DNA of 64,000 nucleotides from Atrina japonica (Eukaryota > Mollusca > Bivalvia > Pterioida > Pinnidae): NCBI GenBank assembly GCA_030159075.1, contig BROG01000028.1, positions 1,092,501-1,156,500 of the forward strand, given 5' to 3'. The position numbers and the translations under genes were made by a program. Below are positions 10,766 to 22,923 of this stretch, piece after piece. Numbering within the stretch: position 1 is the first letter of the stretch; every line of letters begins with the position of its first letter. Under the pieces are notes generated by a model. That model had not been told where the DNA came from and ran no database searches. It saw only the letters and a program-made list of their open reading frames with translations.

Positions 10766-10911
10766 TAGAACTTAGAAATTTTGTAAGTGACAACATAAAA
10801 CGAGTTAAAATTAAATACAAATTCTGAGATGAAATTCTGATTTGAGATTTTAACCTGGTGTATTTCTATGTACTCAAGGTGCAAAGAGCCAGAGTTACTA
10901 ATCTTTTCGTG

Positions 10912-11205
10912 TTGTTTCAGTGGTCTTACAGTACAGGGAGTTTCCTACCTCCTGAATTTGTGGCCCAGGGTACAAAATATTGGGAATATATATGACGTTT
11001 TTACTAAAACAGTAAAACTTTATTAGAGACATTTGTTTGAAAATAAAATATTCTTTATTTTGAAAATTCCAGATTTGGAATTTTTGCCAATTTATTTTAT
11101 TTTTTGGGTAGGGTGGGTGGGGGTAGGATACAAGGCATTCTTGTATTGGAATTGGGTCCTCTAACCAGACCCCAAAAAGGTCAAGGTAAATCATTGTTTT
11201 ACAAG
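10912..11205. mobile_element. TIR repeat (GGGAGTTTCCTAC family)
   Basis: Shares CAGGGAGTTTCCTACCTCCT, GTTTTTACTAAAACAGTAAA and GGAATTGGGTCCTCTAACCA with 12,127-12,331 and, in part, 30,476-30,625. Inverted ends are only approximate (GGTCAAGGTAAATCATTGT on the right). Confidence 0.55.
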
Positions 11206-11231
11206 ATTTGAGGTTCAAATCTGAGTCAGGT

Positions 11232-11462
11232 TTAAGTTTGTTTGTTTATTGTTGTTTAAAGTCCCACTCAAGAATCTTTCACTCATATGGAGACGTCACC
11301 AAATGCCTATGAAGGGCATCAAATTTTGGTCTATGTTTGTCACTTACGGCCATTGAGCAGTGAGGGCTCTTTAACGTGCCGACACATACTGTGACACTTT
11401 CTCATCCGAAAGACAGGAAACCAGCCTGCTGCCGGCTGGACTCAAACTCACGATCAAGCTGA
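11232..11462 (-). mobile_element. SINE-A, reverse, head truncated
   Basis: Reverse-strand copy: tail GTTTGTTTATTGTTGTTTAA, then ATGGAGACGTCACCAAATGC, ACGGCCATTGAGCAGTGAGG and CATCCGAAAGACAGGAAACC. It stops in the B-box region (GGACTCAAACTCACGATCAA), so the A box is missing. Confidence 0.85.
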
Positions 11463-12126
11463 ATGCCGAATTTGTAATTTGTCGCAATACTTTGGGACGG
11501 ATGAATCTGTCATAAGATTAGTAAAATTTGTTTCCAACTAGTCCAACTGACTAGTGAGATCGAAATGCTAAATTCAACCCTCGGCTAGGACAAACAAACA
11601 ATTGTTACCTTTTCCCCAATGCTAGTGCAGAGAGGTAGCTGTACATCGAATATCAAATAAATCTGGAATGCTGCATTTGCTCATTTTATCTGAGGAGAGG
11701 CATATGTTGTGTTTTTTGTTAATTTTATCTTAATTAGTTGATAATAGTGGAACCTGCACAAAATCTTTGTAGATCGGAGATAGCTTGCTGATGAACTTTT
11801 GTTACCTTTTCCCATATCTTGTTGGAGATTTCAGGTGATAAAGTGATATCTGTTGATTATCAACATGTGTGGCAGGCAGTATAGTTGAGTACAGTTACGT
11901 ATTACTAAGTCCCAAATTTTCTATGTTTCTTTATTTTTTTGTCAATAGCTTGGCTGGAGACAAAGTTATTTTTTATGTAAGAATATGATCTCCTTGTGAA
12001 AAGATTTTCTACTTCTCCTCATTAATGGTAGATTATGTATAATTGATTGTTTTGGTCTTCAGATAAGAGCCGATGTTGTTGTAAAGGTATGGATAAGTTT
12101 ATGAAAGCTTGCAAGGTCTGTTTGCT
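11463..12126. other. Unannotated stretch
   Basis: No gene or clear repeat family. Short inverted phrase CTAGTCCAACTGACTAG near 11,539. Confidence 0.35.
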
Positions 12127-12331
12127 CTATAGGGATTTCCCTACTTTTGAAAATCTGGGTCCAGGGTCTGAAAAAAAAAGGGAAAATATACTGTTTTAAA
12201 TAAAACAGAAAATTTTATATGAGCAATTTGTTAAAGATTTTTTACATATTTTTAAAGAAAAATACAAGCCATTTTGGCATTGGAAATAGGTCAGGTAACT
12301 GGACCCCAAAATGGTCCAGGAAAGTCCCTAT
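12127..12331 (+). mobile_element. TIR repeat (TAGGGATTTCCCTAC)
   Basis: TATAGGGATTTCCCTACTTT at the left and GGTCCAGGAAAGTCCCTATT at the right form inverted ends; interior has GGGTCCAGGGTCTGAAAA and ACTGGACCCCAAAATGGTCC, also inverted. Same family as 10.9 kb, 30.5 kb and (reverse) 46.1 kb. Confidence 0.6.
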
Positions 12332-12334
12332 TCT

Positions 12335-12482
12335 ACCACCAGCCTTCCACAAATTGAATGGCAAACTTTCTCACAAAAATCAGCTTTAAGGTTCCAGCAG
12401 GACTCAAACCTGCGCTGACCAGAATTTATGCTGACTTCATGGTTCAAAGTGTGATGCTCTAACCACTCGGCTACGGAGGCCT
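12335..12482 (-). mobile_element. SINE-B, reverse, 5' half
   Basis: Contains GGCAAACTTTCTCACAAAAA, GGTTCCAGCAGGACTCAAAC (B box region) and GATGCTCTAACCACTCGGCT then ACGGAGGCC (head). The 3' body is missing. Confidence 0.85.
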
Positions 12483-13525
12483 GAAATTAATCTTTTAGTC
12501 TTTCGTGACCAACTGTGAAAGAGCACCTTTTAAGGTCAAGGTTAAAACTTTAAATGAAAAGGCAGTCTTTGAAAATCGTTTTCTTTTCATTTTTATTACA
12601 GAACACATGGCAATAATGATATCAATTAGCACAATTTGTCGTCAAAACATATACTCTGAGACAAATTATGTAAACTTTCGTGATAGCACCAAGTATATTG
12701 ATTTTCTTTTTGACTACCTTCAAATTCGTTAATGAAAAGCATTCAGAGTAATCATAACAAAATTTGGTTTGTCACTTGAAATAGAATATTATTATTCCTT
12801 CATTTCACTGTAAAATAATTGACCTAGTTTGTTTTTATATTTCTGCTCCAGTAAATTGTATTACTTTCAATTCACCTGATTTTTAGCTTGATTAAATCTA
12901 TAGATTTCTAAACAATTATATTTACCTGTATTGTATTTAAATATGTATCGGAAAACAGACTTATTTCCAAAACACCTGAAAAGACCCAAGTCATAGTAAA
13001 AAGAAATGTAACAGTTGAATTTTAACTTTTTGTATGGTAAGAGCCTAAGGATTAACATTGAGGTAAAGATTAGTTTTATGGGTAACATTTAGCCTGCAGA
13101 ATTTTGAGGTGTATAGAGGATGGCATTTAGAAAGGAACAGAATTTAGGTCAACATGTATACGTTGGTGCATGCAGGAGCCTAGAGGTTGAATAGCTTAGA
13201 TATTGACATTAAGTGAGAATTAGGCTTGGGGATTTAATTTCGCTATATTCATGATCAACAAAAATGGCACAAAATTAAATACCTGTGAATATAATACTTT
13301 ACACTTATGAAGTATCAGAAAGACATTTTGTTAACAATCAAAGTTATAAAAGTTATTTCCTATCAAACTGTATTCATATTTAATCAGACATGCCATGAAA
13401 TATTCATTTAGCTTTACTTCTGTTTTTGTTACGGTGTTGCGTGAAATTTAATACCTCTGAATAAGTTCCTTTCAGACAATCATGAAATTTTCTCCCAGTG
13501 AAATTAAACAACTATACAGTATATC
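12483..13525. other. Unannotated AT-rich stretch
   Basis: Several 60-75-codon open frames without composition or motif support. Nothing recognised. Confidence 0.35.
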
Positions 13526-13530
13526 TAGTA

Positions 13531-13697
13531 TGGGGGTCTCCATAGCCGTGTTGTTGTAGCATTGCAATTTGAACTATGACGTCTTTCTAGTTTTCTGCGG
13601 AAGGCCAGTGGTCTCTGTCTGACTACATTGTAACAAGGTTCTCACCACCACCATGGGCCACTGTTCAGTGTGGCATAAACATTATTCAAATTCAAAT
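13531..13697 (+). mobile_element. SINE-B, decayed
   Basis: GGGGGTCTCCATAGCCGTGT (head), CTGCGGAAGGCCAGTGGTCT, CATTGTAACAAGGTTCTCAC and CTGTTCAGTGTGGCATAAAC (tail) are in the SINE-B order, with a deletion around the B box. Confidence 0.75.
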
Positions 13698-15345
13698 CAA
13701 AATCCAGCATGTACACTTAATGGAATTCCTTATAGACTGTGGCACATAAAGAAGGATTGAGGTTGCTCTTGGAGGGAGAAAGTCTAGAAATGAAAGATTA
13801 CCTTGTAGTCTGTGGTATGTTAAGTAGCTTCTAGATGCATAATTTAAATTCCATATTTTCAGAAGTAAAATATGCATTTAAAGTGGTCAAAACTGCTTAA
13901 AAATAATTTTGTTTTGGCTTTTGAGGTGGGTCTGTTAGGTAAACTAACAGTCTCTTATCACTGAAATGGGGTTGATGGTAGGGGTGAATTATAGTTTTTT
14001 TCAGTGTTCATCTATTCGTTCATTTGTCTGTCTGGTTAAGATTTTGATTCAAGTTTTGATTCAGGTATTCTATTAGCTCACTGTTGACATTATTATGGTT
14101 ATGTAGGTAGGAGACATTTATTGATTCATCAAAACCCCACAGAATGTTGGTTTGTTTTTAGCCTAAAAGCTATCACAGACAAAAATTACATTATTCATTT
14201 TTAAATCATGAGAGAAACATTACCTGTACTTTAATTCACATCACATGTCATCATGCATTTAAAGAGTTTTTAAATTTCAAACTACAGGTAATAATTATTA
14301 ATTGATCAAAGTTTACCTGTCAGTTCAGCAACAATACATTTACTGAATGACCTAGGTACCGCCGGCCTCTTTCCAGGAGTAACTTGTAAACTGATTAGCC
14401 ATTCTTGTCTGCCTACATCTAATTCCATTTGTAATATCAGTTGTAATTTATTTAAAGATTTACCTGTTTAAAATTTAAGATGTGACAAGTAAAGGAACAA
14501 TTGGGTAGTTGCATGACTAAAAAGTTGGCATGTAGCAGGATGCATTTTTTTTTTTTACAATATTCCACATTGTTACTACTTCGTTTTCTGTTTTGCTGTT
14601 CTGTCATTTGTCTTGGACGTACAATGGAGTGCATGTGCTGTTAAGTAATTGAACAGGTGCTTGTTTGTGTGTTTTTATCTAAAGGGAAGAAGTTCAAGAT
14701 TTAAATCCATATTTGTGTTTGTTTATCACTGATCTTTTCACATTTATATCATAAAGAAGATGTCAGCATTTTGAAAAGCTTCTTAATTTTATTGTTCAGA
14801 ATTGTATGTGTACATTTAAGTTATATAAATTTGCCTGAACTAGTGTTTTTCTTTGTTCACTCATATTATAAGATTGGTGAAATCTTCCAAGTTTAATGTC
14901 TACGATGGCAATGTCTTTATTCATTTGATATTTAAGCATGTTTTTTTTTGTTCCCCTTCAAAATCCAAACTCAGAATTCCTTTCATAAATAATTGTGTAT
15001 TTACAAAATCATGAGTGGGGGAGGTGTCTTTTTAGCAGTTTTGTCTGCTTTTTTTGTTTCTCATAAATCATCAAGAATTTTTTACAAATCAAACTGAAAA
15101 AAAGTTAAGAAATATTTTACCTGCTGACTGATCCACATTTAAGAGCTTTGTTCAGATACAGCAAACAAATAGCTTTTTTTTTTATAATGACCTTATCTTA
15201 TAGATAAAATAAAACAGAACAAATGATGTAGACCTAATGATATAGACCAAATCAATTTTTTAAAATCTTGCAGACTAAATTGCAGGTTAATCAAATATTT
15301 GCATATGTTTGATAGCTCAAAATTATTACACTTGTGCTTGGCATA
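13698..15345. other. Unannotated AT-rich stretch
   Basis: About 1.6 kb without a recognisable gene or repeat family; poly-T and poly-A runs only (near 14,547, 14,941 and 15,174). Confidence 0.35.
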
Positions 15346-15595
15346 TGAAGACGTCTCATATGGAGACGTCATCAAATGCCGGTGAAGGGCCTCAAATTTT
15401 GGCCTATGCTCGGTGCTAACGGCCATTGAACAATGAAGGTTCTTTAACATGCTGACATCTACTGTGACATGGGACCTCTGTTTTTACTGTCTCATCTGAA
15501 GGACAGGAATTCAACCTGCCGCCAACTTGCATTGAACTCACGACCTCAAGATCAGGAGTCGTGTGCACTATCGACTGAGTTAGGCTGGCTCACCT
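15346..15595 (-). mobile_element. SINE-A, reverse
   Basis: TCATATGGAGACGTCATCAA, AATTTTGGCCTATGCTCGGT, GTCTCATCTGAAGGACAGGA, then the tRNA-like head read in reverse (GAACTCACGACCTCAAGATC and CGACTGAGTTAGGCTGGCTC). The head is intact enough to show both boxes; the AC-rich tail is missing. Confidence 0.85.
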
Positions 15596-16615
15596 TGGTA
15601 AGATGTTTGGTCACATAACTCATTAATTCTACCTTGAATAAATTTACTTTTGCTAAACCCATTCACTTTCAAACTTTAACACTTAATGTAATTCAATTTT
15701 AATTTCTTGGCAAAATGATATTCAAATAGATGTAAATAAACCAGCTGAACTCTGTAGATATTTTGACTAGGACATTTAACTTGTTAAAAGTGCTGATTAA
15801 TAGTTAAATTATTGACTTACACGAGGTAAATATATATCTAATCTTAGGGGTAGTATAGCGTGAAAATATGTAAGTATCACAAAGTGTGTTGTCAATTGTT
15901 GGGAATCGTGCACAATAAACCGGATATTTGCTAGAATTTTTAGTGCAGAGGTGTCGGGTTATAAACAGATTCTGTTTTCTACCATGACCTTGAGTGATTA
16001 ATTCTGTGCCTTCAGTGTGATGTATGTTTAGTTTTTGTCTTATCTTGGACTGTCGTATTCTTCTTGCTGTCAACGGTTAAAACAGTTTCGTCACATCAAC
16101 CGCAGTAACGTTTTCACTTTAACTTTGTACAAATGAAAGGATGACTTAAGGAAAATTTTTTGAACTCTGTGTGGAAAATACAGTTCCTTTTTATCTACAT
16201 TCAATATATGGTGTATCTGAAAGGAAATTATGAGCATGATATATTTACATTTTGTGGATTTATGACAGACTAAGTCAGGATTGAAATAGTATACAAGGAT
16301 AAAATGAATTTCTGACAAAAATAGATAAAATATTTCAGGTACGTATGTTTGAAAACTTTTTATTGCTTCAAATCAGACTTTTGTAAACAAATCCTGTTTG
16401 ATGGTGACACGTTGTAGGTTGAGAATTTTTTTTTTAAACTTATTATATAATTCTACATAACCATATAATGATGTATCATACTTTTATAGTGTTGGACTTT
16501 TAAACTAATTATTGGGCAATCGTTCAAAACCAGTTTTTGGAGTGTGAGTGATCATTAAGATAAGTATTGCAGGTAAGTTAAGTTGGTACTGCTAAGTGTA
16601 TATGTATATACACAT
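15596..16615. other. Unannotated stretch
   Basis: No supported gene. AT-rich with no repeat family I can match. Confidence 0.35.
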
Positions 16616-16666
16616 ACTGTGAAACCTGTCTTGAGAGACCATCCCACATGACAGTTTCCACTGTAC
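16616..16666 (+). mobile_element. M3 MITE, short deletion copy
   Basis: GTGAAACCTGTCTTGAGAGA directly joined to CATGACAGTTTCCACTGTA: the two M3 ends with almost no interior. Confidence 0.6.
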
Positions 16667-17260
16667 TATATATATTATGAGGTCAGTATATGTTATATTA
16701 GACCCAAGGAACGAACCGTATCCTATGATGTTATGACAAAAGCAAATAATGTCACAAGGACAATTGAAAAACACTTGTGATCAGCATGAAAAAGTTGAGA
16801 ATCTGAGTGTCACAGAAATTGTGTACTAGAAAATACCACTTAATGCTGATATTATATATATAGACTTGTAAATCACATTTATATTTAATATCGACCCGCA
16901 GTATTCCTGTATTCACCTGTGTTAATTTGAAGACAAAATGTTTGAGAAGTTTTATATACATGTTGCCATGAATGAGTGGAATGTTGACACTACAGGGATA
17001 CCATGTTTTTCAGCTTAATATATAAACTTGAAATAAATGAGGTTTTCCTGTTGCGCCTGGTCTAACCTGGACAGTAGCTGTCAAACTAAAGTTAATATAC
17101 ATGTACATGTTAACCACAGTTTTAAATCATCCTCCATTTGTTTTAGTTTTTTATGATTTTGCCACACTTTACCATTACTGGAAGTAGATTGTATCATGAT
17201 GGACGCATTGTGGGTGTTTACAGTTCAGAAGGTTGAGTAGCAGGTCAACAGGTGAAAATA

Positions 17261-17349
17261 TTAACTCATTAACCCCTGAAAAACAATAGACTCTTCTGTA
17301 TCAATGACTTTGGCCTGTCCAAATGTGTCTGTAGGGGTGAATAAATTAA
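17261..17349 (+). mobile_element. M1 MITE
   Basis: TTAACTCATTAACCCCTGAA at the left, GTAGGGGTGAATAAATTAA at the right. TTAA at both edges. Confidence 0.8.
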
Positions 17350-17439
17350 AGTATAAAACATGGCTTGTTACAGCAGCGTAGTTAGAGAATCTGACTTGCG
17401 AGCAGGTGGGCCTGGGTTTGATAATATAAAAAAAAACAT

Positions 17440-17590
17440 TATGCGTTGTCCGACGATCTTTGAGACATGTCTTATATGCATTGCCCGACAATCTTTGAGA
17501 CATATATTTTTTATGCATTGCCCAACGATCTTTGACATATGTTTTTTTATGCATTGCATATGGTCAACAATCTTTGTGATGCCCCTTTGC
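17440..17590 (+). repeat. About 38-bp tandem repeat, 3-4 copies
   Basis: GCATTGCCCGACAATCTTTG followed by AGACATAT and a T-run ending ATGCATTG is repeated with variation at about 17,440, 17,475, 17,515 and 17,550. The open frames across it on both strands are repeat artefacts. Confidence 0.7.
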
Positions 17591-17654
17591 TACATACACG
17601 TAGGTACAGTAAGTGCTAAATGTACATCATAATCAGTTATACCAGGGTCTGCTT

Positions 17655-17869
17655 CAGATATGGCAATGCTAAATAAATCAAATAAATTTAAAACAATAGG
17701 AGGAAATGGAACTGTTTTATTCCCTGTGGCCTTAATAGATATGATAGATTTTTCACAGGCAAAGAGGAGAAAAGGAATGTTTGTTATCAGCCATTCTGAT
17801 AAAGAACTCCTCTACATAAACAAGGTCTTAGATTTTGCAACAGATGGAATCAAATGCAATCTAAATTAA
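17655..17869 (+). CDS. Unrecognised small open frame (possible exon)
   Basis: About 69 codons starting at 17,660 and ending in TAA at 17,869. The peptide is not low-complexity and has mixed polar/hydrophobic composition (for example VLFPVALIDMIDFSQAKRRK and VISHSDKELLYINKVLDF). A pyrimidine-poor CTGCTTCAG lies just before it, which could be an acceptor, but it would need a coding exon upstream that I cannot find. I do not recognise the family. It may be a chance open frame in AT-rich DNA or a fragment of a decayed element; the evidence is weak. Confidence 0.15.
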
Positions 17870-18469
17870 TCTTACTGCAAGTCATTATGTAACAGTATTG
17901 ATTTTTAAAGTTGCATTATAGAAAACTCTGGCTAAAGGCAGTAATCTGAACAGTTCTTCTTGTCAACAGCCTGCAGACACACAGGAAAACATGACCTGCC
18001 CTAAAACACCGATGTGTGGAAATAAAACATTCAAATGACCCAGACAAAATCTTACATGTGTGTTTGTATAGACCTTAAGTGATTATGTTCAGTGCCTTAG
18101 TCTATAGTGGTTATGCTTGATTAAACATAATCTAACCACTAAGTTGGAAAGTACAGAGATATTTTGGAGAGATTTGGTGTCTGGCGATATTTATATACTA
18201 ATGCAGAGAAAACTGGGAACTTTTTACTGTGTGTCATAGTGTATTGAAGTGTTAAAAAAAATCTATATCTAGATTTATATATACTGGTATATTGATCTAA
18301 ATGTATGTGCTTGGGAAATTTAAATCATATGTAGATACTGCTTGTGTGGTAAGTTTTTTTAATGTAATTTACATGTACAAACACACATTCACATTTATTG
18401 TTGCCCAACACCAAATTATTGATACATGTATAATGTTTACTTGATTTACTGTTGTTTTATATCTATTCA
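17870..18469. other. Unannotated stretch
   Basis: No gene or repeat recognised. Confidence 0.35.
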
Positions 18470-18472
18470 AGA

Positions 18473-18765
18473 AATTTTCATTTATATGGAGATGTCACCA
18501 GCTTTAGGTGAAGTGCCACAGATTTTGACCTTTGTTATAATGGACTGATGCCAATTCACTGAGGATTCTTTTACGTGCCACGCCTGCCATGAAACGGGAC
18601 CCCGGCTTTATATCCGAGTCATAAGACCAGTAACTTTAACTTTACATGTAAATCCAGAACTAGCGCACTACGAATAAACGTGACCACTTCCATTTTTAAA
18701 GTTGGTATGACCTGGTTCTAGGAATCAAACACAGAACCTTCTGTCTGCTAGTGGGATGCTCTCAA
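18473..18765 (-). mobile_element. SINE-A-like, strongly decayed, reverse
   Basis: TTTATATGGAGATGTCACCA, AGGTGAAGTGCCACAGATTT, GATTCTTTTACGTGCCACGC and CATGAAACGGGACCCCGGCT follow the SINE-A body in reverse order but with heavy divergence. The right part (GGAATCAAACACAGAACC) may be the B-box end. Confidence 0.6.
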
Positions 18766-19145
18766 ACTCTGTTGATGCATGTACTGAAATGCATATATTT
18801 TTCTATATAAACTACATTTTGATGTAGGCTTGATATTTTGTCTACATATTTCAAATTGACAAATTGATAACCTTACATTATAAATGTATTGATGATGGCA
18901 ATCAAAAGAACATCAGGACTCATTTGCACAATAGGTTGTTAGATTTAATGTGAAGTTAACCAATGTTAAACCAGTGAGCTAACTGTATGTTAAATTTAAC
19001 AATGTGTTGTGCATCTGGGACCAGTTCTTTATCTTTCTGATCAAATCTCTTTTAACATTTCATGGAGTAATTTTCTAGTTTCTGGATGTTTGTATGTCAG
19101 TTCGTAGATCTGTTTGTTTGATCATGGAGAAAGTGTTTTTGTATA

Positions 19146-19289
19146 GTACAGACAAACTTGTCTCTGGCCACTATAGACAGAAGAGGTTTATTCATTATAA
19201 AAAAAATTAACAAAGGTTATGCCTGAATGACCTATATAAGCAGGTATCCTTTGTACAGATATGGACTTTAATGCAAGTTTTACTGTACC
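19146..19289 (-). mobile_element. M2 MITE, reverse
   Basis: TACAGACAAACTTGTCTCTG at the left and TAATGCAAGTTTTACTGTA at the right; interior GGTTTATTCATTATAAAAAA shared with the 5.6-kb copy. Confidence 0.7.
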
Positions 19290-19600
19290 AGTAACTTGAA
19301 AGGATTTTACCTCCGAATAGGGATACTCTTTAAAACCTCTAGGAGGACACTCATTGACTTAATTTAGGAAAGGTCAAGGTCACAAGAAACTATAAAGATG
19401 TAATTGTTATCAGAAATTGTTAAGTAAAGTAATGCTTTAAACTTAGAAATAATTGTACTCGACATTAAGAATGTCCTTATTTAAGGATCCCTGATTTTGA
19501 TTTTAAAGTCAAAGGTCAAGGTTACTGATAAAATTATGGTCAACCTGTTTTCATTCAGCACCATCATTAAGAAACTGTCTTTCTTGTCAAACCAAATTTT
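19290..19600. other. Unannotated stretch
   Basis: Nothing recognised beyond AAAGGTCAAGGTCAC-type phrases near 19,370 and 19,508, which resemble decayed repeat DNA. Confidence 0.3.
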
Positions 19601-19605
19601 AGAAG

Positions 19606-19856
19606 ACCACTCTTTTAAATTTGTAAGTTTGAGAGACTACTTGATCAAAGAAACCACCTTTTGATAAGTTACATTGTGCCACATAATACCATTTCTAGTG
19701 TTGATAAATGATTCTTATGATGGTTCTCTATCGTCATGAAAAATTTGAGACTGGACTCTGATAACAAATGTTTAATTACTCTTTAAATAAATCGTCTTTC
19801 AAGACAACGCCTGTTTTGAGAGACCACTTAACAGTGGTCTCTCTCCAGATCCCAGT
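19606..19856. mobile_element. M3-related TIR element, decayed
   Basis: GAAGACCACTCTTTTAAATT at the left and GTTTTGAGAGACCACTTAAC followed by AGTGGTCTCTCTCCAG at the right are M3-type phrases; the interior is longer than in other copies. Confidence 0.4.
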
Positions 19857-20399
19857 GCTATAATGCTGAATATATAAAAACAACCTGTTTACCTACATAA
19901 AACCACAAATTGTTACAGTCAGCTGTTAATGTGTCAGAAATTACTTAAAACTTGTGAAACAGAGAGTACACAAAGCACCAGTAATACTAGTATATGTCTG
20001 TGTTAATTATTTCAACATAATTACCATGCATTTACCGTCTCTGATAATCAGATGCCTGCAGTAAATACTGAGATTTAAATATCTTGTATCAGAATTTATG
20101 TGCATGTTATGTTTTGCGGTTTATATGCAGAATATAATTTACTACATGTGTATCTAGGCATTTATGATTTATAAGATTTTTATGCCACACTTTTCAATTT
20201 TGAGGTTTTATGGTGATGGCAAGTTTTTAATGGTGGATCCAAGGACATCATTCTGTTATAATTGATATAATACTGGTATGCATTTACCCTTAGAAGACCA
20301 ACGACCTAGTTTCAGAAAATCGTTTGAAGATTCTGCATAGCTTTTTTGTATGCCAAACAAATGGGGACATATAGTGCATATCGGCCATCTGTCTGGGTA
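19857..20399. other. Unannotated stretch
   Basis: No gene or repeat recognised. Confidence 0.3.
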
Positions 20400-20581
20400 T
20401 ACAGTCAAACTTGCATTAAGAGCCATCTCTGTATAAAGGGCACCTGCCTATAAAGGCCATTCAAACATAACTTTTATTAACTCTTTTTTATAATGAATAA
20501 ACCTCTTTATAAAGGCCACCTGTCTATAATGCTACTTTTGCTTGTTCCTTTGAGTGGCCTTTATATTTAAGTTCGACTGTA
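20400..20581 (+). mobile_element. M2 MITE, 182 bp, reference copy
   Basis: TACAGTCAAACTTGCATTAA at the left; AAGTTCGACTGTA at the right. The interior is CTGTATAAAGGGCACCTGCC, TATAATGAATAAACCTCTTT, AAAGGCCACCTGTCTATAAT and TTTGAGTGGCC. It provides the empty-site reference for the nested insertion at 49.5 kb. Confidence 0.8.
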
Positions 20582-20684
20582 CAATTATAACATATAACCT
20601 CCAAAGTCAGAACTTCACATATTAAACTACAGGTACAATGGTGTGTATCTTTAGTGTACACTAACCACAAATACCACTCTATGC

Positions 20685-20902
20685 CTGGACATTTTTGCTA
20701 TATTCGCCCTTGGACAATGTTGGAAGAGAAGGCAAATTTAAAATGGAAGTGAAATTTTCAATAAAGAATTGCAGCATGGACATTTATGCCATATATGATA
20801 CTTTCATTAGTGATTAAGGGTGAATTTAAGGCAGGGCGAATACGTTTTCTGTTGTACAAGGGCAAAAATAACCAGGGGCAAAAATTTCCACATCTACAGT
20901 AT
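20685..20902 (+). mobile_element. Short TIR repeat (GGGCGAATA family)
   Basis: ATTTTTGCTATATTCGCCCT at the left and AACCAGGGGCAAAAATTTCC at the right are inverted. Interior GGCAAATTTAAAATGGAAGT and CGTTTTCTGTTGTACAAGGG match 10.6 kb and 46.0 kb copies. Confidence 0.65.
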
Positions 20903-21091
20903 TTACAGTATTTATACAAGAATTCTCTTACAATCAAATGAGTTGTCATTTCCAATTATCACATAGTTTGTTTGACATCATTTCTTAGTCCCTTTCTGGT
21001 TGAACCAGGAGGGATGTGATGACTATAGGTTTTTTTGTGTTATAGTTTATCCCTTTAAGGTTTTGGTTCATGTTTTATAATACTATCAGCC

Positions 21092-21231
21092 ATCAGCCAC
21101 TGAAATGTGGTCTTAAAAAACAGGTGATCTCTCAAAAGAGGTTTTATCTAAAGGATAATTTTACTCAATGGTTTTCAGAATGTGAAAGGTGGTCTTTTAT
21201 GACAGTGGTCTCTTGACAGGTTCCATTATAA
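21092..21231 (-). mobile_element. M3 MITE, reverse
   Basis: CCACTGAAATGTGGTCTTAA, GAGGTTTTATCTAAAGGATA and AGTGGTCTCTTGACAGGTTC then CATTATA; collinear with the 5.5-kb fragment. Confidence 0.6.
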
Positions 21232-21563
21232 CTCTCCATTCACTAAATTATTATCATTGAGATCATGGACATTTATTGATTCATAGATACTCCCAAAAAT
21301 GCTTGTTTTATTGGTGATATCTTATAGTTCCCCAAATTGATAGGAAGGGTAGGGGATCAATATTGTATGCAATCATATCAGTGAAGGTCTGACTCTGATT
21401 AAGTTGAGGACAATGCACAGTATAGATAATTTCGTCAACAATATCAGATCACAAAATAACACGGTAGTGATTATTCAGGTTACGTGGAGGTTACAGCATT
21501 GTCGTTGGACATGACAAAAACTTTAACCTGTACTGTATCTTTTTAACTGTAAGAGACAGGGCT

Positions 21564-21632
21564 TTAAACCTCTTTATAAAGGCCACCTGTCTATAACAGC
21601 TTTAGTGACCTTTAAAGGCAAGTTTAACTGTA
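21564..21632 (+). mobile_element. M2 MITE, 3' fragment
   Basis: TAAACCTCTTTATAAAGGCC, ACCTGTCTATAA and end GGCAAGTTTAACTGTA equal the right half of the 20.4-kb copy. Confidence 0.65.
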
Positions 21633-22143
21633 CTTTAGTATGTTAGAGTTCAGAAACTGATTTTTGAACTATCGTGGGTGTTTTGCTAGCTGTATAGTGC
21701 TTCTGTCTGATTCTCCTGAGAAAAAAAAATGAACCAGCTGACTTGAGGTTTTACTGGAATGTGTTTATTTTGATTAGATAAGCTGGTGTTTATTATCAGC
21801 AAATGAGAGTAATTTCCCTCTTCTGCATTTCTGGATAAAACACACAGTCTATTTATAGTGACATAAGCCAGTCAGGGTCAAGATTGCAAAATGACAAGTC
21901 ATTTCCCTGGGTGTACCATTACTAATTTTATCTGCTAAAGAAATAATTTTGGTAAATTTTTGGATCACAATTAGCACATACTATGCTTTAGATGCTGAAA
22001 TTAGTTTTAAATATTTTGCAAAAATGAACCTGTTTGGGGCTTAAAATATCTATGTTCAATGCTGTGGTGAAAAAGATTAATAATGACTGGTCAGTTTAGT
22101 TTAAATTTGGGGATATAAAATGTGTTTATATGAAGGAAATATT
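21633..22143. other. Unannotated stretch
   Basis: No gene or repeat recognised. Confidence 0.3.
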
Positions 22144-22225
22144 TGAAATGGACTTTCAAATTCTTACCATGAGGGTTGAAATATCCTTTTCTACTCAATA
22201 CACCCAAGTTTTATTTTTCTCACTT
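22144..22225 (+). mobile_element. Fragment of the GGGTGTGT..ACACACCC MITE
   Basis: ACCATGAGGGTTGAAATATC then CTTTTCTACTCAATACACCC and a T-rich tail match the right half of the element at 63,646-63,771. Confidence 0.5.
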
Positions 22226-22259
22226 CATGTACATGTGTATGTATGCTACCAGTGGCTAA

Positions 22260-22640
22260 ATATTTCATAAGTCTGAGGTCCAGGACCTTCATATTTTACT
22301 TTTGGACCCTGTCATTTCCCTGCTGTGTGGGACTGAGGACCTAACAAGTCTGAATCAGTGAATAACTATTCTGTCAATTTCTTTCTTTCCAAACTTAATT
22401 TGTTTCCTTTGTAAAGGTCAATTGTAATTTTTTAATATGATTATGTGGCATTCTTTGCTTTATATAATTATGTGTTCCCACCTTTTTATAATTGTTATAT
22501 ATATTAAATAATTATATTAAAAATCTGACTAAGATTTATTGTAAGTTGACCCAGTTATGTTGGAGGACCGGACCCAGGCAAAATTTTACAAAAAAGTCCT
22601 GGACTTAAACAGCTGAAAGAAAATTTTCAGACCCTGGCTA
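22260..22640. mobile_element. Possible TIR element, decayed
   Basis: GTCTGAGGTCCAGGACCTTC near 22,270 is balanced by GTCCTGGACTTAAACAGC near 22,597, and CAGTGGCTAAATATT near 22,250 by CAGACCCTGGCTACTA near 22,629, suggesting an inverted-repeat element of about 390 bp. No coding capacity. Confidence 0.35.
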
Positions 22641-22704
22641 CTAATGATAAGATGTAATAGAATATTAAAAGAATTAGAAATCACTGTATTTCCAGTGCCA
22701 TGCG

Positions 22705-22923
22705 TTAACTCTTTGACCCCTGTAAGTCACATTTGAACTCACCCATTTCGGAGAGAGGTAAAGTCCACTGGCAGAATTCAAGAGTATTTGATCTAGCATC
22801 CAGATTGTTACAATAATTTTTATATGCAAATATAAACTTGTTCATTCTTGATATATGACAGTAGACCATACTTTTTATTGATTTGGGTGAGTCTAAATGT
22901 GATCATAGGGGTGGATGAGTTAA
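22705..22923 (+). mobile_element. M1-long MITE, 219 bp
   Basis: TTAACTCTTTGACCCCTGTA at the left and ATAGGGGTGGATGAGTTAA at the right. The inverted repeat continues inward (CACATTTGAACTCACCC against GGGTGAGTCTAAATGTG), about 40 bp in all. The twin element is at 8,633-8,851 in reverse. Confidence 0.8.
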